Below are positions 5,014-15,786 of a stretch of DNA of 18,849 nt, piece after piece. The position numbers were made by a program, and so were the translations under genes. Below the pieces are notes generated by a model that did not search any database, was not told the DNA's origin, and was given only the letters and a program-made list of their open reading frames with translations. Where the stretch lies: NCBI GenBank assembly GCA_035601195.1, contig DATNOU010000077.1, positions 1 to 18,849 of the forward strand, read 5' to 3'. The stretch comes from JAIBJP01 sp035601195. Lineage in GTDB: Bacteria > Actinomycetota > Thermoleophilia > Gaiellales > Gaiellaceae. How positions within the stretch are numbered: the stretch's first letter is position 1; each line of letters starts with the position of its first letter.

Positions 5014-5042
5014 TTGACACTCCGCGGGCTGACGTTCAACGT
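5014..5042 (+). promoter_or_regulatory. Candidate promoter of the sugar uptake operon
   Basis: A perfect -35 TTGACA at 5014-5019 and, 17 nt later, CAACGT as a weak -10. A tandem ACGTTCA ACGTTCA (5032-5045) overlaps the -10 and could be a regulator site. No regulator gene is in the window. The remaining 130 nt would be a 5' leader. Confidence 0.4.
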
Positions 5043-5174
5043 TCAGGCCGTCCGTGGATTGCGAAAGCGGGTATGCGGTTCCGTGAGAGGAGAGCCATGA
5101 GCGACAAATCTCGCTGTCCGATGTCCTCGCAGCCAGAGAGTCGTGGGGTCGAAAACGAGAAAGGACGGGGTTAC

Positions 5175-6548
<1,374 letters not shown>

Positions 6549-6564
6549 CGCATCTCGACGCAGC

Positions 6565-6598
6565 GGGAAGGGTGGGGGCTTAGGCTCCCACCCTTCCC
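6565..6598 (+). promoter_or_regulatory. Strong hairpin between binding-protein and permease genes
   Basis: GGGAAGGGTGGGGGC pairs with GCTCCCACCCTTCCC: a 15-bp stem with a single G-U pair and a 4-nt loop TTAG, starting 16 nt after the stop. No T run follows, so it is probably not a full terminator. In many binding-protein operons such hairpins protect the upstream mRNA or attenuate read-through, so that more binding protein than permease is made. Confidence 0.75.
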
Positions 6599-6617
6599 CT
6601 GACCCGAAGCGAGGACG

Positions 6618-7550
6618 ATGAGCCCGAGCCCAGAGGCCAGCAGCGTCGCCCGGCCGTCGAGACGGCGCCGGTCCGCCCTTCAGCGGAAGCAGACACGCCT
6701 TGCCTGGCTCATGCTCCTGCCCGCATTGGCGGCGGTCGGCTTCGTCGCGCTCTACCCGCTCGGGCAGACGATCTACTACAGCTTCACCGACCAGCAGTTT
6801 CTCGCCGGGATCGAACCGACCAAGTGGGTCGGGCTGGAGAACTACAAGGACCTGATCCACGACACGCTCTTCCGCGACGCGGTCGTGCTGACGGTGAAGT
6901 TCACGGTGATAACGGTCGCGTTCGAGTTCGTGCTCGGGATGATCATCGCGCTCGTGGTGAACTCGGGCTTCAAGGGCCGCGGCGTGATGCGGGCGATGAT
7001 GCTGGTGCCCTGGGCGATCCCTACCGTCGTCTCGGCCAAGATGTGGCAGTGGATGTACAACGACCTCTACGGCGTCATCAACGACGCGGGCGTCCGGCTC
7101 CACCTCCTCTCGCACAACGTCGCCTGGATCTCCCAACCGAACACCGCGCTCGGCGCGGCCGCCGCCTCCGACATCTGGAAGACGACGCCGTTCGTCGCCC
7201 TGCTGCTCCTCGCTGGCCTGCAGGTCATCCCCACGGAGTTGTACGAAGCCGCGAGGGTGGACGGCGCAAGCGCCTGGCAGCAGTTCTGGCGGATCACGAT
7301 GCCGCTGCTGAGGCCTGCGATCCTCGTCGCGCTCATCTTCCGCACCCTTGACGCGCTCCGCATCTTCGACGTCTTCAACGTCTTCTTCGGGAATCGGCCG
7401 GACACGCAGACGATGGCCATCTTCGCTCAGGACACGATCGTCGGCACCGGTGATGTCGGGTACGGCTCGGCTGCCTGCGTGGCGATCTTCCTGATCATCG
7501 GCCTCTTCACCGTCATCTACGTGACCTTCATGCGGGTGGAGCAGCAGTGA
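6618..7550 (+). CDS. ABC sugar importer permease 1 (MalF/UgpA type)
   Basis: 310 aa inner-membrane permease. A basic start (SRRRRSALQRKQTR) is followed by the first helix (LAWLMLLPALAAVGFVALYPLG, about residues 29-50), the periplasmic segment with IYYSFTDQQFL and GLENYKDL, and then five more helices. The cytoplasmic EAA loop that contacts the ATPase reads LYEAARVDGASAWQQFWRIT, followed by MPLLRPAI, at about residues 210-238. Six helices and this motif are diagnostic of the MalF/UgpA family. The start is ATG 6618 after GCGAGG. The gene overlaps permease 2 by 4 nt, so translation is coupled. Expected to form a heterodimer with permease 2 and to take sugar from the binding protein encoded upstream. 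Confidence 0.93.
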   Translation: MSPSPEASSVARPSRRRRSALQRKQTRLAWLMLLPALAAVGFVALYPLGQTIYYSFTDQQFLAGIEPTKWVGLENYKDLIHDTLFRDAVVLTVKFTVITVAFEFVLGMIIALVVNSGFKGRGVMRAMMLVPWAIPTVVSAKMWQWMYNDLYGVINDAGVRLHLLSHNVAWISQPNTALGAAAASDIWKTTPFVALLLLAGLQVIPTELYEAARVDGASAWQQFWRITMPLLRPAILVALIFRTLDALRIFDVFNVFFGNRPDTQTMAIFAQDTIVGTGDVGYGSAACVAIFLIIGLFTVIYVTFMRVEQQ

Positions 7551-8448
7551 CTGCGGCCGCCGAAGCGACTGCGGAAGCCCGCGGCGCCGCGAGGGTACGG
7601 GTGCGCAAGCCGCTGCGGAAGCGGCTGGCCCGGCTGCCCTTCTACCTGTTGATCGCCGCGATCTTCGTGTACACGATCTTCCCGTTCTACTGGGCGATCC
7701 GCTCGTCGATCACCCCTGACGGTGACCTGTTCGCCACGCCCCTCCAATACTTCCCGAACAGCCCGACGTTCGCGCATTACCGGGAGGTGCTCAGCAGCGG
7801 CGACTTCCAGCGCGCGCTGCTGAACTCGACGATCGTCGCCGGCTCGGTGACATTGATCTCGCTCGTGCTTGGAGCCGTGGCGAGCTACGCGCTTGGCCGC
7901 TTCCGCTTCCGCGGACGTGCCTTCGCCATGTACCTGATGCTCTCGATGACGATCTTCCCGCAGATCGCGATCCTGGGCGCGCTCTTCACGTTGATCAACG
8001 ACTTCGGGCTCTTCAACACCCTGGCTGCGCTGATCTTCAGCGATCTGATCCTCACGCTGCCCTTCACCGTCTGGGTGCTCACGAGCTTCATGGCCGCCTT
8101 GCCGAAGGATCTCGAGGAGGCGGCCTACGTCGACGGCGCCACGCCTCTGCAGGTCTTCTACAAGGTGCTGCTGCCGCTGATCGCCCCGGGTCTCGTCACC
8201 ACGGGCTTGCTGGCATTCATCACCGCCTGGAACGAGTACCTGTACGCGCTCTCGTTCACCCAGGATCCCCAGCACCACACAGTGACGGTGGCGATCACTT
8301 CCTTCACCGCGGGCAAAGGCCTCACCTTCGAGCAGCCGTGGGGGCAGATCATGGCCGCCACGGTCGTCGTCACGGTCCCGTTGATCGTGTTGACGCTGAT
8401 CCTGCAGCGCAGGATCCTGGCCGGCCTGACCGCCGGGGCCGTGAAAGG

Positions 8449-8452
<4 letters not shown>
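7547..8452 (+). CDS. ABC sugar importer permease 2 (MalG/UgpE type)
   Basis: 301 aa inner-membrane permease. The N-terminus is Ala/Arg-rich, then comes helix 1 (FYLLIAAIFVYTIFPFYWAI, about residues 32-51), followed by SSITPDGDLFATP and helices 2-6. The EAA loop reads LEEAAYVDGATPLQVFYKVL, then LPLIAPGL, at about residues 190-218, and ITAWNEYLYAL near 226-236 is typical of MalG proteins. GTG 7547 overlaps the stop of permease 1 (GTGA), fixing the start. Its stop TAA overlaps the stop of the convergent ATPase gene by two bases. The ATPase of the system is therefore not in this operon but faces it from the other strand. Confidence 0.93.
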
Positions 8453-9627
<1,175 letters not shown>

Positions 9628-9632
9628 GACGC

Positions 9633-11048
9633 CTAGTTTCTCACGATTGCGCCTGCATGCGCAGGCAATCCCTCGCCGTTGTGGGTCGCGAGCACGAGCT
9701 CGCCCCGCGGCCGTGACCGCGGCTCCGAGGTCGTGTTGACGGTGACGACGTGGTCGCCGCGCTCGTAGGCGACCACGCCCGGCTCCGCGTCGAGCAGCCG
9801 GAAGCCCTCACCCAGCCCGCGGCGAAGCTCAATCAGCCGCCGGTACAGGGTCAGCAGCGAGCCCGGGTCGTTCCGCTGCGCCTCGACGCTTCGTTGCTGA
9901 GGATCGACCGGGGGCAGCCACGGCTTTCCGGTTGTGAAGCCGCCGGCCGGGCCGGAGTCCCACTGCATGGGGTGGCGCATCCCGTCGCGGCCGGCCCGGT
10001 CGAAGGGTGGGTCGCCGCCAGGGCCGTTGGCGAGGCCGATCTCGTCGCCCTGGTAGACGAAGGCGGCGCCGGGCAGCGTCAGCAGGAGCAGCGCGGCGGC
10101 GCGGAGATTCTCGGGACCGACGCGCGTCGCGAGCCGGTCGAAGTCGTGGTTCGACATCACCCAGGCGACCCGCCCGAGCTCCGCCGCCGGCTCGATCGCT
10201 GCGCGCAGGCGCTCTGCATTCCAGGGCGAGAAGAGGAACTCAAAGGCGAAGACGAGGTCGAGCGCCTCGAGGTAGCGCGGGTACTCGCTCACCGGCCGGA
10301 AGACCTCGCCTACTAGGAGCGCGTCGCCGGCGGCCTGGCGGATCGCCTTCAACGCGGCCACGACCTCCGGACGGTTCCCGGAGTGGAGCAATTCGAGCTT
10401 CGCCGCGTCCTCGTGCAGCGGCAGCGGGAAAGGCTTGATCGCCGGCGGGTCGTCGCGGAGCTGTTCGTCCTTGACCAGCCGGTCGATCGCATCCAGCCGG
10501 AAACCGTCGGCGCCGCGATCGCGCCAGAAGCGCACGACTCCCTGCACCGCCTCCACGACCTCCGGATTGCGCCAGTCGAGGTCGGGCTGCTCCGGGTAGA
10601 AGGAGTGCATGTACCAGCGGCCGCTGCGCTCGTCCCGGCTCCAGGCGGGCCCATCGAAGGCGGAGACCCAGTTGTTGGGGGGCCCCTCGACGGGCGACCA
10701 GATGTACCAGTCCGGGTTCTCCCGAAACCAGGGGTGCTCGATCGACGTGTGGCTCGGGATCAGGTCGAGCAGGACGCGGAGCCCGCGCTCGTGCGCCGCC
10801 GCGACGAGCCGGTCGAAGTCGTCGAGCGAACCGAGCTGCGGGTCGACGGCCGTGTAGTCCGAGACGTCGTAGCCGAAGTCGGCGAGCGGCGACGGGTACA
10901 TCGGCGAGAGCCAGAAGGCGTCGACGCCTAGCCAGACGAGGTAGTCGAGCCGCTCGGCGATCCCACGCAGGTCGCCGACGCCGTCCCCATCGGCATCCTG
11001 GAAGGAGCGAGGATAGATCTGATACACGACTGCGTCGCGCCACCACAT
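9633..11048 (-). CDS. GH13 alpha-glucosidase (oligo-1,6-glucosidase-like)
   Basis: 471 aa cytoplasmic glycoside hydrolase of family 13, without a signal peptide. The start MWWRDAVVYQIYPRSFQDAD is the classical N-terminus; a longer in-frame extension up to 11186 is rejected because it would run antisense into the EF-G-like gene. The calcium-site-like segment DADGDGVGDL is at 18-27. Catalytic residues are nucleophile Asp186 (DGFRLD), acid/base Glu248 (LLVGEV) and Asp302 (SNHD). GDEIGLANG and MRHPMQWD further on are typical of oligo-1,6-glucosidases, trehalose hydrolases and sucrose hydrolases. At 471 residues it is shorter than many relatives (about 530-560), with a trimmed C-terminal beta domain. 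Probably cleaves the sugar imported by the neighbouring ABC system. Substrate is inferred. Confidence 0.92.
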   Translation of the reverse strand: MWWRDAVVYQIYPRSFQDADGDGVGDLRGIAERLDYLVWLGVDAFWLSPMYPSPLADFGYDVSDYTAVDPQLGSLDDFDRLVAAAHERGLRVLLDLIPSHTSIEHPWFRENPDWYIWSPVEGPPNNWVSAFDGPAWSRDERSGRWYMHSFYPEQPDLDWRNPEVVEAVQGVVRFWRDRGADGFRLDAIDRLVKDEQLRDDPPAIKPFPLPLHEDAAKLELLHSGNRPEVVAALKAIRQAAGDALLVGEVFRPVSEYPRYLEALDLVFAFEFLFSPWNAERLRAAIEPAAELGRVAWVMSNHDFDRLATRVGPENLRAAALLLLTLPGAAFVYQGDEIGLANGPGGDPPFDRAGRDGMRHPMQWDSGPAGGFTTGKPWLPPVDPQQRSVEAQRNDPGSLLTLYRRLIELRRGLGEGFRLLDAEPGVVAYERGDHVVTVNTTSEPRSRPRGELVLATHNGEGLPAHAGAIVRN

Positions 11049-11057
11049 GGCGCGGGC

Positions 11058-11063
11058 AGAATA
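11058..11063 (-). promoter_or_regulatory. TATTCT -10 box of the glucosidase-ATPase operon
   Basis: TATTCT on the minus strand, 9 nt before ATG 11048, with no ribosome binding site: leader at most 2-3 nt. Same hexamer as the sigma factor gene. Confidence 0.45.
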
Positions 11064-11078
11064 GAGGCGTCCCGGGGG

Positions 11079-11084
11079 TAAGAT
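11079..11084 (+). promoter_or_regulatory. TAAGAT -10 box of the EF-G-like gene
   Basis: TANNNT hexamer in the 76-bp divergent gap. The transcript would carry a leader of about 34 nt with GGAGGAG at 11108-11114, 10 nt before ATG 11125. Confidence 0.45.
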
Positions 11085-11124
11085 CGAGAAAGCCGAGTCC
11101 CCGTCCGAGGAGGAGCTTCCCCAG

Positions 11125-13173
11125 ATGTCCACCGAGCCCGGAAAGATCCGCAACGTCGCCGTCACCGGCCACCGCGGGACGGGCAAGACCTCGCTCGTGG
11201 AGGCGATGCTCTACCAGGCCGGCGCGATCAACCGGCTCGGCAACGTCGAGCAGGGAACGACCACCTCCGACTGGGACGAGGACGAGCAGCGACGGCAGAT
11301 GTCACTCGCTTCCTCGCTCTGCCACCTCGAGTGGCAGGGCCGCAAGATCAACCTGATCGACGCGCCCGGCGACGCGGGCTTCTCGGGCGACACGATCGCC
11401 GCGCTGCGGGTGGTCGAGGGTGCGCTGATCGCCGCGAGCGCCGTGATGGGCGTCGAGGTGCAGACGACCCGGGTCTGGGAGCGCGCGGAGCAACTCGAGC
11501 TCCCGCGTCTCGTCTTCGTGAACATGCTCGATCGCGAGCGCGCCGACTTCTACCGCGCCCTCGACCACTTCCGCTCGCAGCTCTCGGAGCGCTGTGTGGC
11601 GATCCACCTCCCGATCGGGAGCGAGCACGAGCTGACCGGGATCGTCGATCTCCTGCACATGACCGCCTACACCAGCCCGGAAGGCGAGCGCGAGGCCGCG
11701 GCCGGCGAGATTCCCGCCGAGCTCGCCGATGAGGTCGAGCGCCACCGCACGCGGCTGCTCGACTCGGTCGTCGAGACCGACGAGGGCCTGATGGAGCGCT
11801 ACCTCGAGGGCGAGGAGCTCGGCACCGAGGAGGTGGCGAAAGCGCTCAAGGACGCGGTCACGCGGGGCGAGCTGTTCCCGGTCGCCTGCGGGGTGGCGAC
11901 GAAGAACCTCGGCACCACCGCGCTGCTGGACCTGCTCGTCGAAGGCGTCCCTTCGCCCGCGAAGCGCCCGCCCGCGATCGACGTGGACGGCGCCGGCACT
12001 GCGGCCTTCGTCTTCAAGACGGTCGCCGACCCCTTTGCCGGCCGCATCAACCTCTTCCGCGTCCTCTCCGGCACGCTCGGATCCGACTCGACCGTCGTCA
12101 ACTCGCGCAACCGCAGCAAGGAACGCGTCGGTCAGCTGCTCGTGCTTCAGGGCAAGGACCACGAGCAGGCAAAGGAGTTCGGGCCGGGCGACATCGGCGC
12201 CGTCGCCAAGCTCAAGGAGACGACCACCGGAGATCTGCTGCTCGACTCCGAGCACGAGATCGAGCCGCCGCAGCTCAACTTCCCGGAGCCGGTGATGAGC
12301 TTCGCCGTGACGCCGAAGGCCAAAGGCGACGAGGAGAAGGTCGCGAGCTCGTTGCGCCGCCTCGCCGAGGAGGATCCGACGCTCGTCCTGCGGCGCGACC
12401 CGCAGACGGGCGACCAGCTCCTCTCCGGGATGAGCCAGATCCACGTCGAGGTGGCGGTCGACCGGCTCAAGCGGCGCTTCGGGGTGGACGTCGAGCTGCA
12501 CCAGCCGCACGTGCCCTACCTCGAGACGATCCGCAAGGAGTCGCGTGCGCGACACCGCTACAAGAAGCAGACGGGCGGGCGCGGCCAGTTCGGCGACTGC
12601 GAGATCGTGCTGGAGCCGCTGCCCGAGCGCGAGGGCTACGAGTTCGTCGACGAGATCGTCGGCGGGGTCATCCAGCAGGGCTTCCGGCCCGCGGTCGACA
12701 AAGGGATCCAGGAGGCGATGCAGCACGGCGAGCTCGCGGGGGCCCCGGTGGAAGGAGTCAGAGTGCGGCTCGTGGACGGCCAGCAGCACTCGGTCGATTC
12801 CTCCGAGATGGCCTTCAAGATCGCCGGCTCGATGGCCTTCAAGGACGCCTATGCAAAGGCCGACCCGGTGCTGCTCGAGCCGATCATGGAGCTCGAGGTG
12901 AGTGTGCCCGACGAGGCCGTCGGAGCCGTCAACGGCGATCTCAACTCGCGCCGAGGACGACTGCAGGGCATGGAGCCGCGCGGCGGGATGACCTCGATCA
13001 AGGTCGAGGTGCCGATGGCCGAGATCCTCACCTACGCGCAGGCACTGACCTCTTTGACGGGCGGACGAGGCGACTACCACATGCATTTCCTCCGTTACGA
13101 GGAGGTCCCAACGCATATCGCCCAGAAGATCATCGACGAGACCAAGGCCGAGCTCGAGGAGGCTAAGGTGTGA
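11125..13173 (+). CDS. EF-G-like GTPase (EF-G2 / FusA2 type)
   Basis: 682 aa with the full five-domain order of elongation factor G, but an altered G domain. G1 is GHRGTGKTS (15-23). In the switch I segment DWDEDEQRRQMSLASS the usual RGIT is replaced by RQMS, so the Mg-binding Thr is lost. G3 is DAPGD (79-83) instead of DTPGH, so the catalytic His is missing. G4 is NMLD instead of NKxD. Later domains are well kept: domain III LRRLAEEDPTLVLRRD and LLSGMSQIHVEV, domain IV KKQTGGRGQFGDCEIV with GFRPAVDKGIQEAM, and domain V RRGRLQGMEPRGG. Canonical EF-G is therefore encoded elsewhere. These changes fit EF-G2 paralogues such as mycobacterial FusA2, reported to lack ribosome-stimulated GTPase activity; the role of such paralogues is unsettled. 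It overlaps the next gene by 4 nt. Confidence 0.92.
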   Translation: MSTEPGKIRNVAVTGHRGTGKTSLVEAMLYQAGAINRLGNVEQGTTTSDWDEDEQRRQMSLASSLCHLEWQGRKINLIDAPGDAGFSGDTIAALRVVEGALIAASAVMGVEVQTTRVWERAEQLELPRLVFVNMLDRERADFYRALDHFRSQLSERCVAIHLPIGSEHELTGIVDLLHMTAYTSPEGEREAAAGEIPAELADEVERHRTRLLDSVVETDEGLMERYLEGEELGTEEVAKALKDAVTRGELFPVACGVATKNLGTTALLDLLVEGVPSPAKRPPAIDVDGAGTAAFVFKTVADPFAGRINLFRVLSGTLGSDSTVVNSRNRSKERVGQLLVLQGKDHEQAKEFGPGDIGAVAKLKETTTGDLLLDSEHEIEPPQLNFPEPVMSFAVTPKAKGDEEKVASSLRRLAEEDPTLVLRRDPQTGDQLLSGMSQIHVEVAVDRLKRRFGVDVELHQPHVPYLETIRKESRARHRYKKQTGGRGQFGDCEIVLEPLPEREGYEFVDEIVGGVIQQGFRPAVDKGIQEAMQHGELAGAPVEGVRVRLVDGQQHSVDSSEMAFKIAGSMAFKDAYAKADPVLLEPIMELEVSVPDEAVGAVNGDLNSRRGRLQGMEPRGGMTSIKVEVPMAEILTYAQALTSLTGGRGDYHMHFLRYEEVPTHIAQKIIDETKAELEEAKV

Positions 13174-13793
13174 GGGCTATGGGCATCTCCCGCGAGGTCG
13201 TGAGGGCGACGCGCACATGTGCCATCTGCGAGCGGACACTGCTCGTCGGCGAGCGCGCGGTGCGCTACTCGCCCGACGGCGAGAACTTCGTGGACGTCTG
13301 CCCGCTCTGCCAGGAGATCGCCCTGGACCACGGCTGGCTGAAGGAAGGGAGCCCCATGAGCCCGGTTATGGCAGAGCCGCGGCGCAAGCGGCTCGGCGGC
13401 CTGGGTGCCCTGTTCGAGTCGCGCAAGCCGAACGTGGAGCCGGTCGTGGACGAGCCGATCCTGCGCAGGCTCTCCGAGCCCGAGCTCGCGATGGTGGAAG
13501 CGGCCGACCTGTTCAACGAGAGCGCCTTTCGGCGCACGATCTCCGGCATCGCCAAGAGCCTGGGCTCACCGAAGGCCTCGATCGTGCCGCTCTCTGGAAC
13601 CAACAGCGAGGTCGTCCTCACGGTCGCGTGGGACATCTCGTGGTACCAGTACCGGATCACCCCGGACTCCGGCCAGCCCGTCCGCTTGGCCGAGCGCGGG
13701 CACGACCCGCATGATCTCGAGACGCTCTTCACCGGGTGGAACGCGCGCCTGACCCAGGACGGCCGTATCGCGCCTGACATCTCGCCTGTCTAG
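13170..13793 (+). CDS. Four-cysteine putative zinc protein coupled to the EF-G-like gene
   Basis: 207 aa from GTG 13170, chosen because GAGGAGG (13156-13162) is 7 nt upstream and the start overlaps the stop of the EF-G-like gene (GTGA). The N-terminus has two CxxC knuckles, CAIC at 17-20 and CPLC at 44-47, enough for one zinc ribbon, spaced by VRYSPDGENFVDV. A basic linker (PRRKRLGGLGALFE) follows, then a helical segment LRRLSEPELAMVEAADLFNESAFRRTISGIAKSLGSP. The C-terminal domain, with VVLTVAWDISWYQYRI and DLETLFTGWNARLTQDGRI, looks like an alpha/beta fold. Similar proteins exist in actinobacteria to my recollection, with no defined function. Tight coupling to a translational-GTPase paralogue suggests a shared process, which is inference only. 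Confidence 0.75.
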   Translation: MRAMGISREVVRATRTCAICERTLLVGERAVRYSPDGENFVDVCPLCQEIALDHGWLKEGSPMSPVMAEPRRKRLGGLGALFESRKPNVEPVVDEPILRRLSEPELAMVEAADLFNESAFRRTISGIAKSLGSPKASIVPLSGTNSEVVLTVAWDISWYQYRITPDSGQPVRLAERGHDPHDLETLFTGWNARLTQDGRIAPDISPV

Positions 13794-13823
13794 CCCTCGC
13801 GTCCCTGGCCCGCGGAGGCTCCC

Positions 13824-13840
13824 GCCGGGCGCAGCCCGGC
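13824..13840 (+). terminator. GC hairpin after the EF-G-like operon
   Basis: Perfect 7-bp stem GCCGGGC-GCA-GCCCGGC starting 31 nt after the stop of the zinc protein gene, without a T tract. A plausible high-GC terminator; the sequence is symmetrical, so direction cannot be told from the stem alone. Confidence 0.45.
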
Positions 13841-13967
13841 TCCGCCCCCGGCCTCGAGCCGCTGCCCCAACTCCGGCCAGGAGGCCGTGCTCCATGCACT
13901 GGCCCCTGCCCTTCGTTGACCCAGCGACTCGCCAGGAACCCAAGGTGGCGCCAACCCCGGCCGTCCA

Positions 13968-13973
13968 TACAAT
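13968..13973 (+). promoter_or_regulatory. -10 box TACAAT
   Basis: TACAAT 10 nt before ATG 13984; the mRNA would have a 2-4 nt leader. Same hexamer as the tRNA-Trp promoter. Confidence 0.5.
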
Positions 13974-13983
13974 CCGATTCACC

Positions 13984-14208
13984 ATGATCTATTGCGTCAT
14001 TCCGCGCGAGCTCGAGGACGAGCTCTACGACAAGATGGTCGAGTACTACAAAGACAACCCGCACGTGACCGTCATCGTCGATCGCCGCGAGGGTGAGGAC
14101 CGGCGCGCCGGGCGCGCCAAGGGCGGCAAGCGTGAGATCCGCGACCGCCGCAGGGCCCGCGCCACGGGCACGTTTCCCAGCACCGATCCGCCTGACGACG
14201 CTAGCTAG
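13984..14208 (+). CDS. 74-aa arginine-rich hypothetical protein
   Basis: ATG 13984 is chosen because TACAAT lies 10 nt upstream; the longer in-frame start at 13894 would span the promoter. The N-terminal half, MIYCVIPRELEDELYDKMVE, followed by YYKDNPHVTVIVDRREG, is a plausible strand-helix-strand unit. The C-terminal half is a charged, probably disordered tail with repeated DRR/RR motifs (VDRREGEDRRAG, REIRDRRRARATG). It ends acidic with DPPDDAS. DRR-x-x-DRR tails of this kind recur in small actinobacterial proteins without assigned function; nucleic-acid binding is an obvious but untested idea. Its stop codon TAG is part of the TAGAAT box of the next gene. Confidence 0.7.
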   Translation: MIYCVIPRELEDELYDKMVEYYKDNPHVTVIVDRREGEDRRAGRAKGGKREIRDRRRARATGTFPSTDPPDDAS

Positions 14209-14211
14209 AAT
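14206..14211 (+). promoter_or_regulatory. TAGAAT -10 box, leaderless start of the ALDH gene
   Basis: TAGAAT overlaps the TAG stop of the preceding gene and is followed by 6 nt and GTG 14218. No ribosome binding site. Confidence 0.5.
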
Positions 14212-14217
14212 CGCCGC

Positions 14218-15717
14218 GTGGCGACGGCGGCGACCAAGACGTTCAAGAACTTCATCGGCGGCGAGTGGGTCGACGCCGCCTCGGGCAAGACCTTCGAGAC
14301 GACGAGCCCCGCCACGGGCGAGCTGCTTGGCACCTTCCCGCGCTCGAGCGCCGAGGACGTCGACCACGCGGTCGAGGCCGCCGTGGCCGCCTACGCGGAC
14401 TGGCGTCTGACCCCGGCGCCGAAGCGGGGCGAGATCCTCTTCCGTTTCGGCCAGCTTCTCGCCGAACGCAAGGACGAGGTCGCCGAGCTGATGGCGCGCG
14501 AGATGGGCAAGGTCGTCCCCGAGGCCGCCGGCGACGTCCAGGAAGCGATCGACATGAGCTTCTACATGGGCGGCGAGGGGCGGCGGCTATTCGGCCAGAC
14601 GACGCCGTCGGAGCTGCGCGACAAGTTCAACATGAGCGTGCGCCAGCCCATCGGAGTCGTCGGCGTGATCACACCCTGGAACTTCCCGATCGCGATCCCC
14701 TCCTGGAAGATCGCGCCCGCGCTTGTCTGCGGCAACACCGTCGTCTTCAAGCCAGCGACCGACACGCCGCTCCTGGGCGAGCGCTTCGTCGAGCTGCTCG
14801 CCGAGGCGGGCGTCCCGGCCGGGGTCGTCAACGTCGTGCACGGCGGCGGGGGAGAGGTCGGTGACCGGCTCGTGCGTCACCCCGACGTTCCCGTGATCAC
14901 GCTCACCGGCTCCAGGGAGACCGGCGTCGAGGTGCTGCGCAACGCGGCCGAGAACCTCAAGCACGTGCACCTCGAGCTCGGTGGCAAGAACGCGATCATC
15001 GTCCTCGACGACGCCTACCTCGATCTCGCCGTAGAGGGAATCGTCTGGTCGGCGTTCGGCACCTCGGGCCAGCGCTGCACCGCGGCCTCGCGCGTGATCG
15101 TCCAGGAGGGTGTCTACGGCGAGCTCCAGAAGCGGCTCGTCGCCGCCGCGGAGAAGCTGCGCCTCGGCGCCGGCTGGGAAGAGGGCGTCGACGTCGGCCC
15201 CGTGATCAACAAGCGCGCGCTCGAGAAGATCCACTCCTACACGGAGATCGGTGTGGACGAGGGCGCGAAGCTGCTGACCGGCGGCGAGGTCGCGGAGGGC
15301 AACGGCCTGAGCGAGGGCTTTTTCTACCGGCCGACGATCTTCGGCGACGTCGACCCGCAGATGCGCGTCGCCCAGGAAGAGATCTTCGGACCGACGACGG
15401 CGCTCATCCCCGTGCGCGACGTGGACGAGGCGATCCGGGTCTCGAACGGAATCGAGTTCGGCCTCTCGTCCTCGATCTTCACGCGTGACGTGAACACGGC
15501 CTTCCGCGCGATGCGCGACCTCGAGGCGGGGATCACGTACATCAACGCCGGCACGATCGGCGCCGAGGTGCACCTTCCCTTCGGCGGCACCAAGGGCACG
15601 GGCAACGGCCACCGCGAGGCGGGCCAGGCCGCTCTGGATGTTTTCACCGAGTGGAAGTCGATCTACGTGGACTACTCGGGCAAGCTCCAGAAGGCGCAAA
15701 TCGATACCGAACCCTGA
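14218..15717 (+). CDS. NAD(P)-dependent aldehyde dehydrogenase
   Basis: 499 aa, the standard length of the ALDH superfamily. It oxidises an aldehyde to its acid in the cytoplasm. Visible motifs are NFIGGEWVDA at 11-20, the oxyanion Asn155 in PWNF, cofactor Lys178 in FKPA, the coenzyme loop LTGSRETG at 229-236, general base Glu253 in LELGGKN, catalytic Cys287 in SGQRCT, the EEIFGP motif near 390, and the C-terminal segment GAEVHLPFGGTKGTGNGHREAG-like stretch near 455-476. All catalytic residues are present. That C-terminal segment resembles semialdehyde dehydrogenases (alpha-ketoglutaric or aminoadipic semialdehyde types) more than betaine aldehyde dehydrogenases, but the substrate cannot be fixed. 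The GTG start is set by the 6-nt distance to TAGAAT and by the family N-terminus. Neighbouring genes do not suggest a pathway. Confidence 0.93.
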   Translation: MATAATKTFKNFIGGEWVDAASGKTFETTSPATGELLGTFPRSSAEDVDHAVEAAVAAYADWRLTPAPKRGEILFRFGQLLAERKDEVAELMAREMGKVVPEAAGDVQEAIDMSFYMGGEGRRLFGQTTPSELRDKFNMSVRQPIGVVGVITPWNFPIAIPSWKIAPALVCGNTVVFKPATDTPLLGERFVELLAEAGVPAGVVNVVHGGGGEVGDRLVRHPDVPVITLTGSRETGVEVLRNAAENLKHVHLELGGKNAIIVLDDAYLDLAVEGIVWSAFGTSGQRCTAASRVIVQEGVYGELQKRLVAAAEKLRLGAGWEEGVDVGPVINKRALEKIHSYTEIGVDEGAKLLTGGEVAEGNGLSEGFFYRPTIFGDVDPQMRVAQEEIFGPTTALIPVRDVDEAIRVSNGIEFGLSSSIFTRDVNTAFRAMRDLEAGITYINAGTIGAEVHLPFGGTKGTGNGHREAGQAALDVFTEWKSIYVDYSGKLQKAQIDTEP

Positions 15718-15773
15718 CGGCTACCCCAGCCGGTCTAGGTAGCCCCTTTCGCAGGAGAGCGCGTCCAGCCGTC

Positions 15774-15779
15774 TATGGT
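15774..15779 (+). promoter_or_regulatory. TATGGT -10 box, leaderless start
   Basis: TATGGT, then 7 nt, then GTG 15787. The ATG inside the box (15775) is an alternative in-frame start but has no ribosome binding site at a usable distance. Confidence 0.4.
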
Positions 15780-15786
15780 GGCACCC

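Noticed and set aside
5073..5174. Upstream ATG starts (5073, 5097) of the sugar-binding protein
   Set aside because: They would place 26 or more hydrophilic residues before the signal peptide, and the codons there have low third-position GC. ATG 5097 keeps some merit because of its GAGGAG site.
11049..11186. N-terminal extension of the alpha-glucosidase
   Set aside because: It would overlap the divergent promoters and the EF-G-like gene in antisense. The family N-terminus begins at 11048.
15718..15733. Terminator after the ALDH gene (CGGCT-ACCCC-AGCCG)
   Set aside because: A 5-bp stem without a T run is too weak to call in DNA of this GC content.
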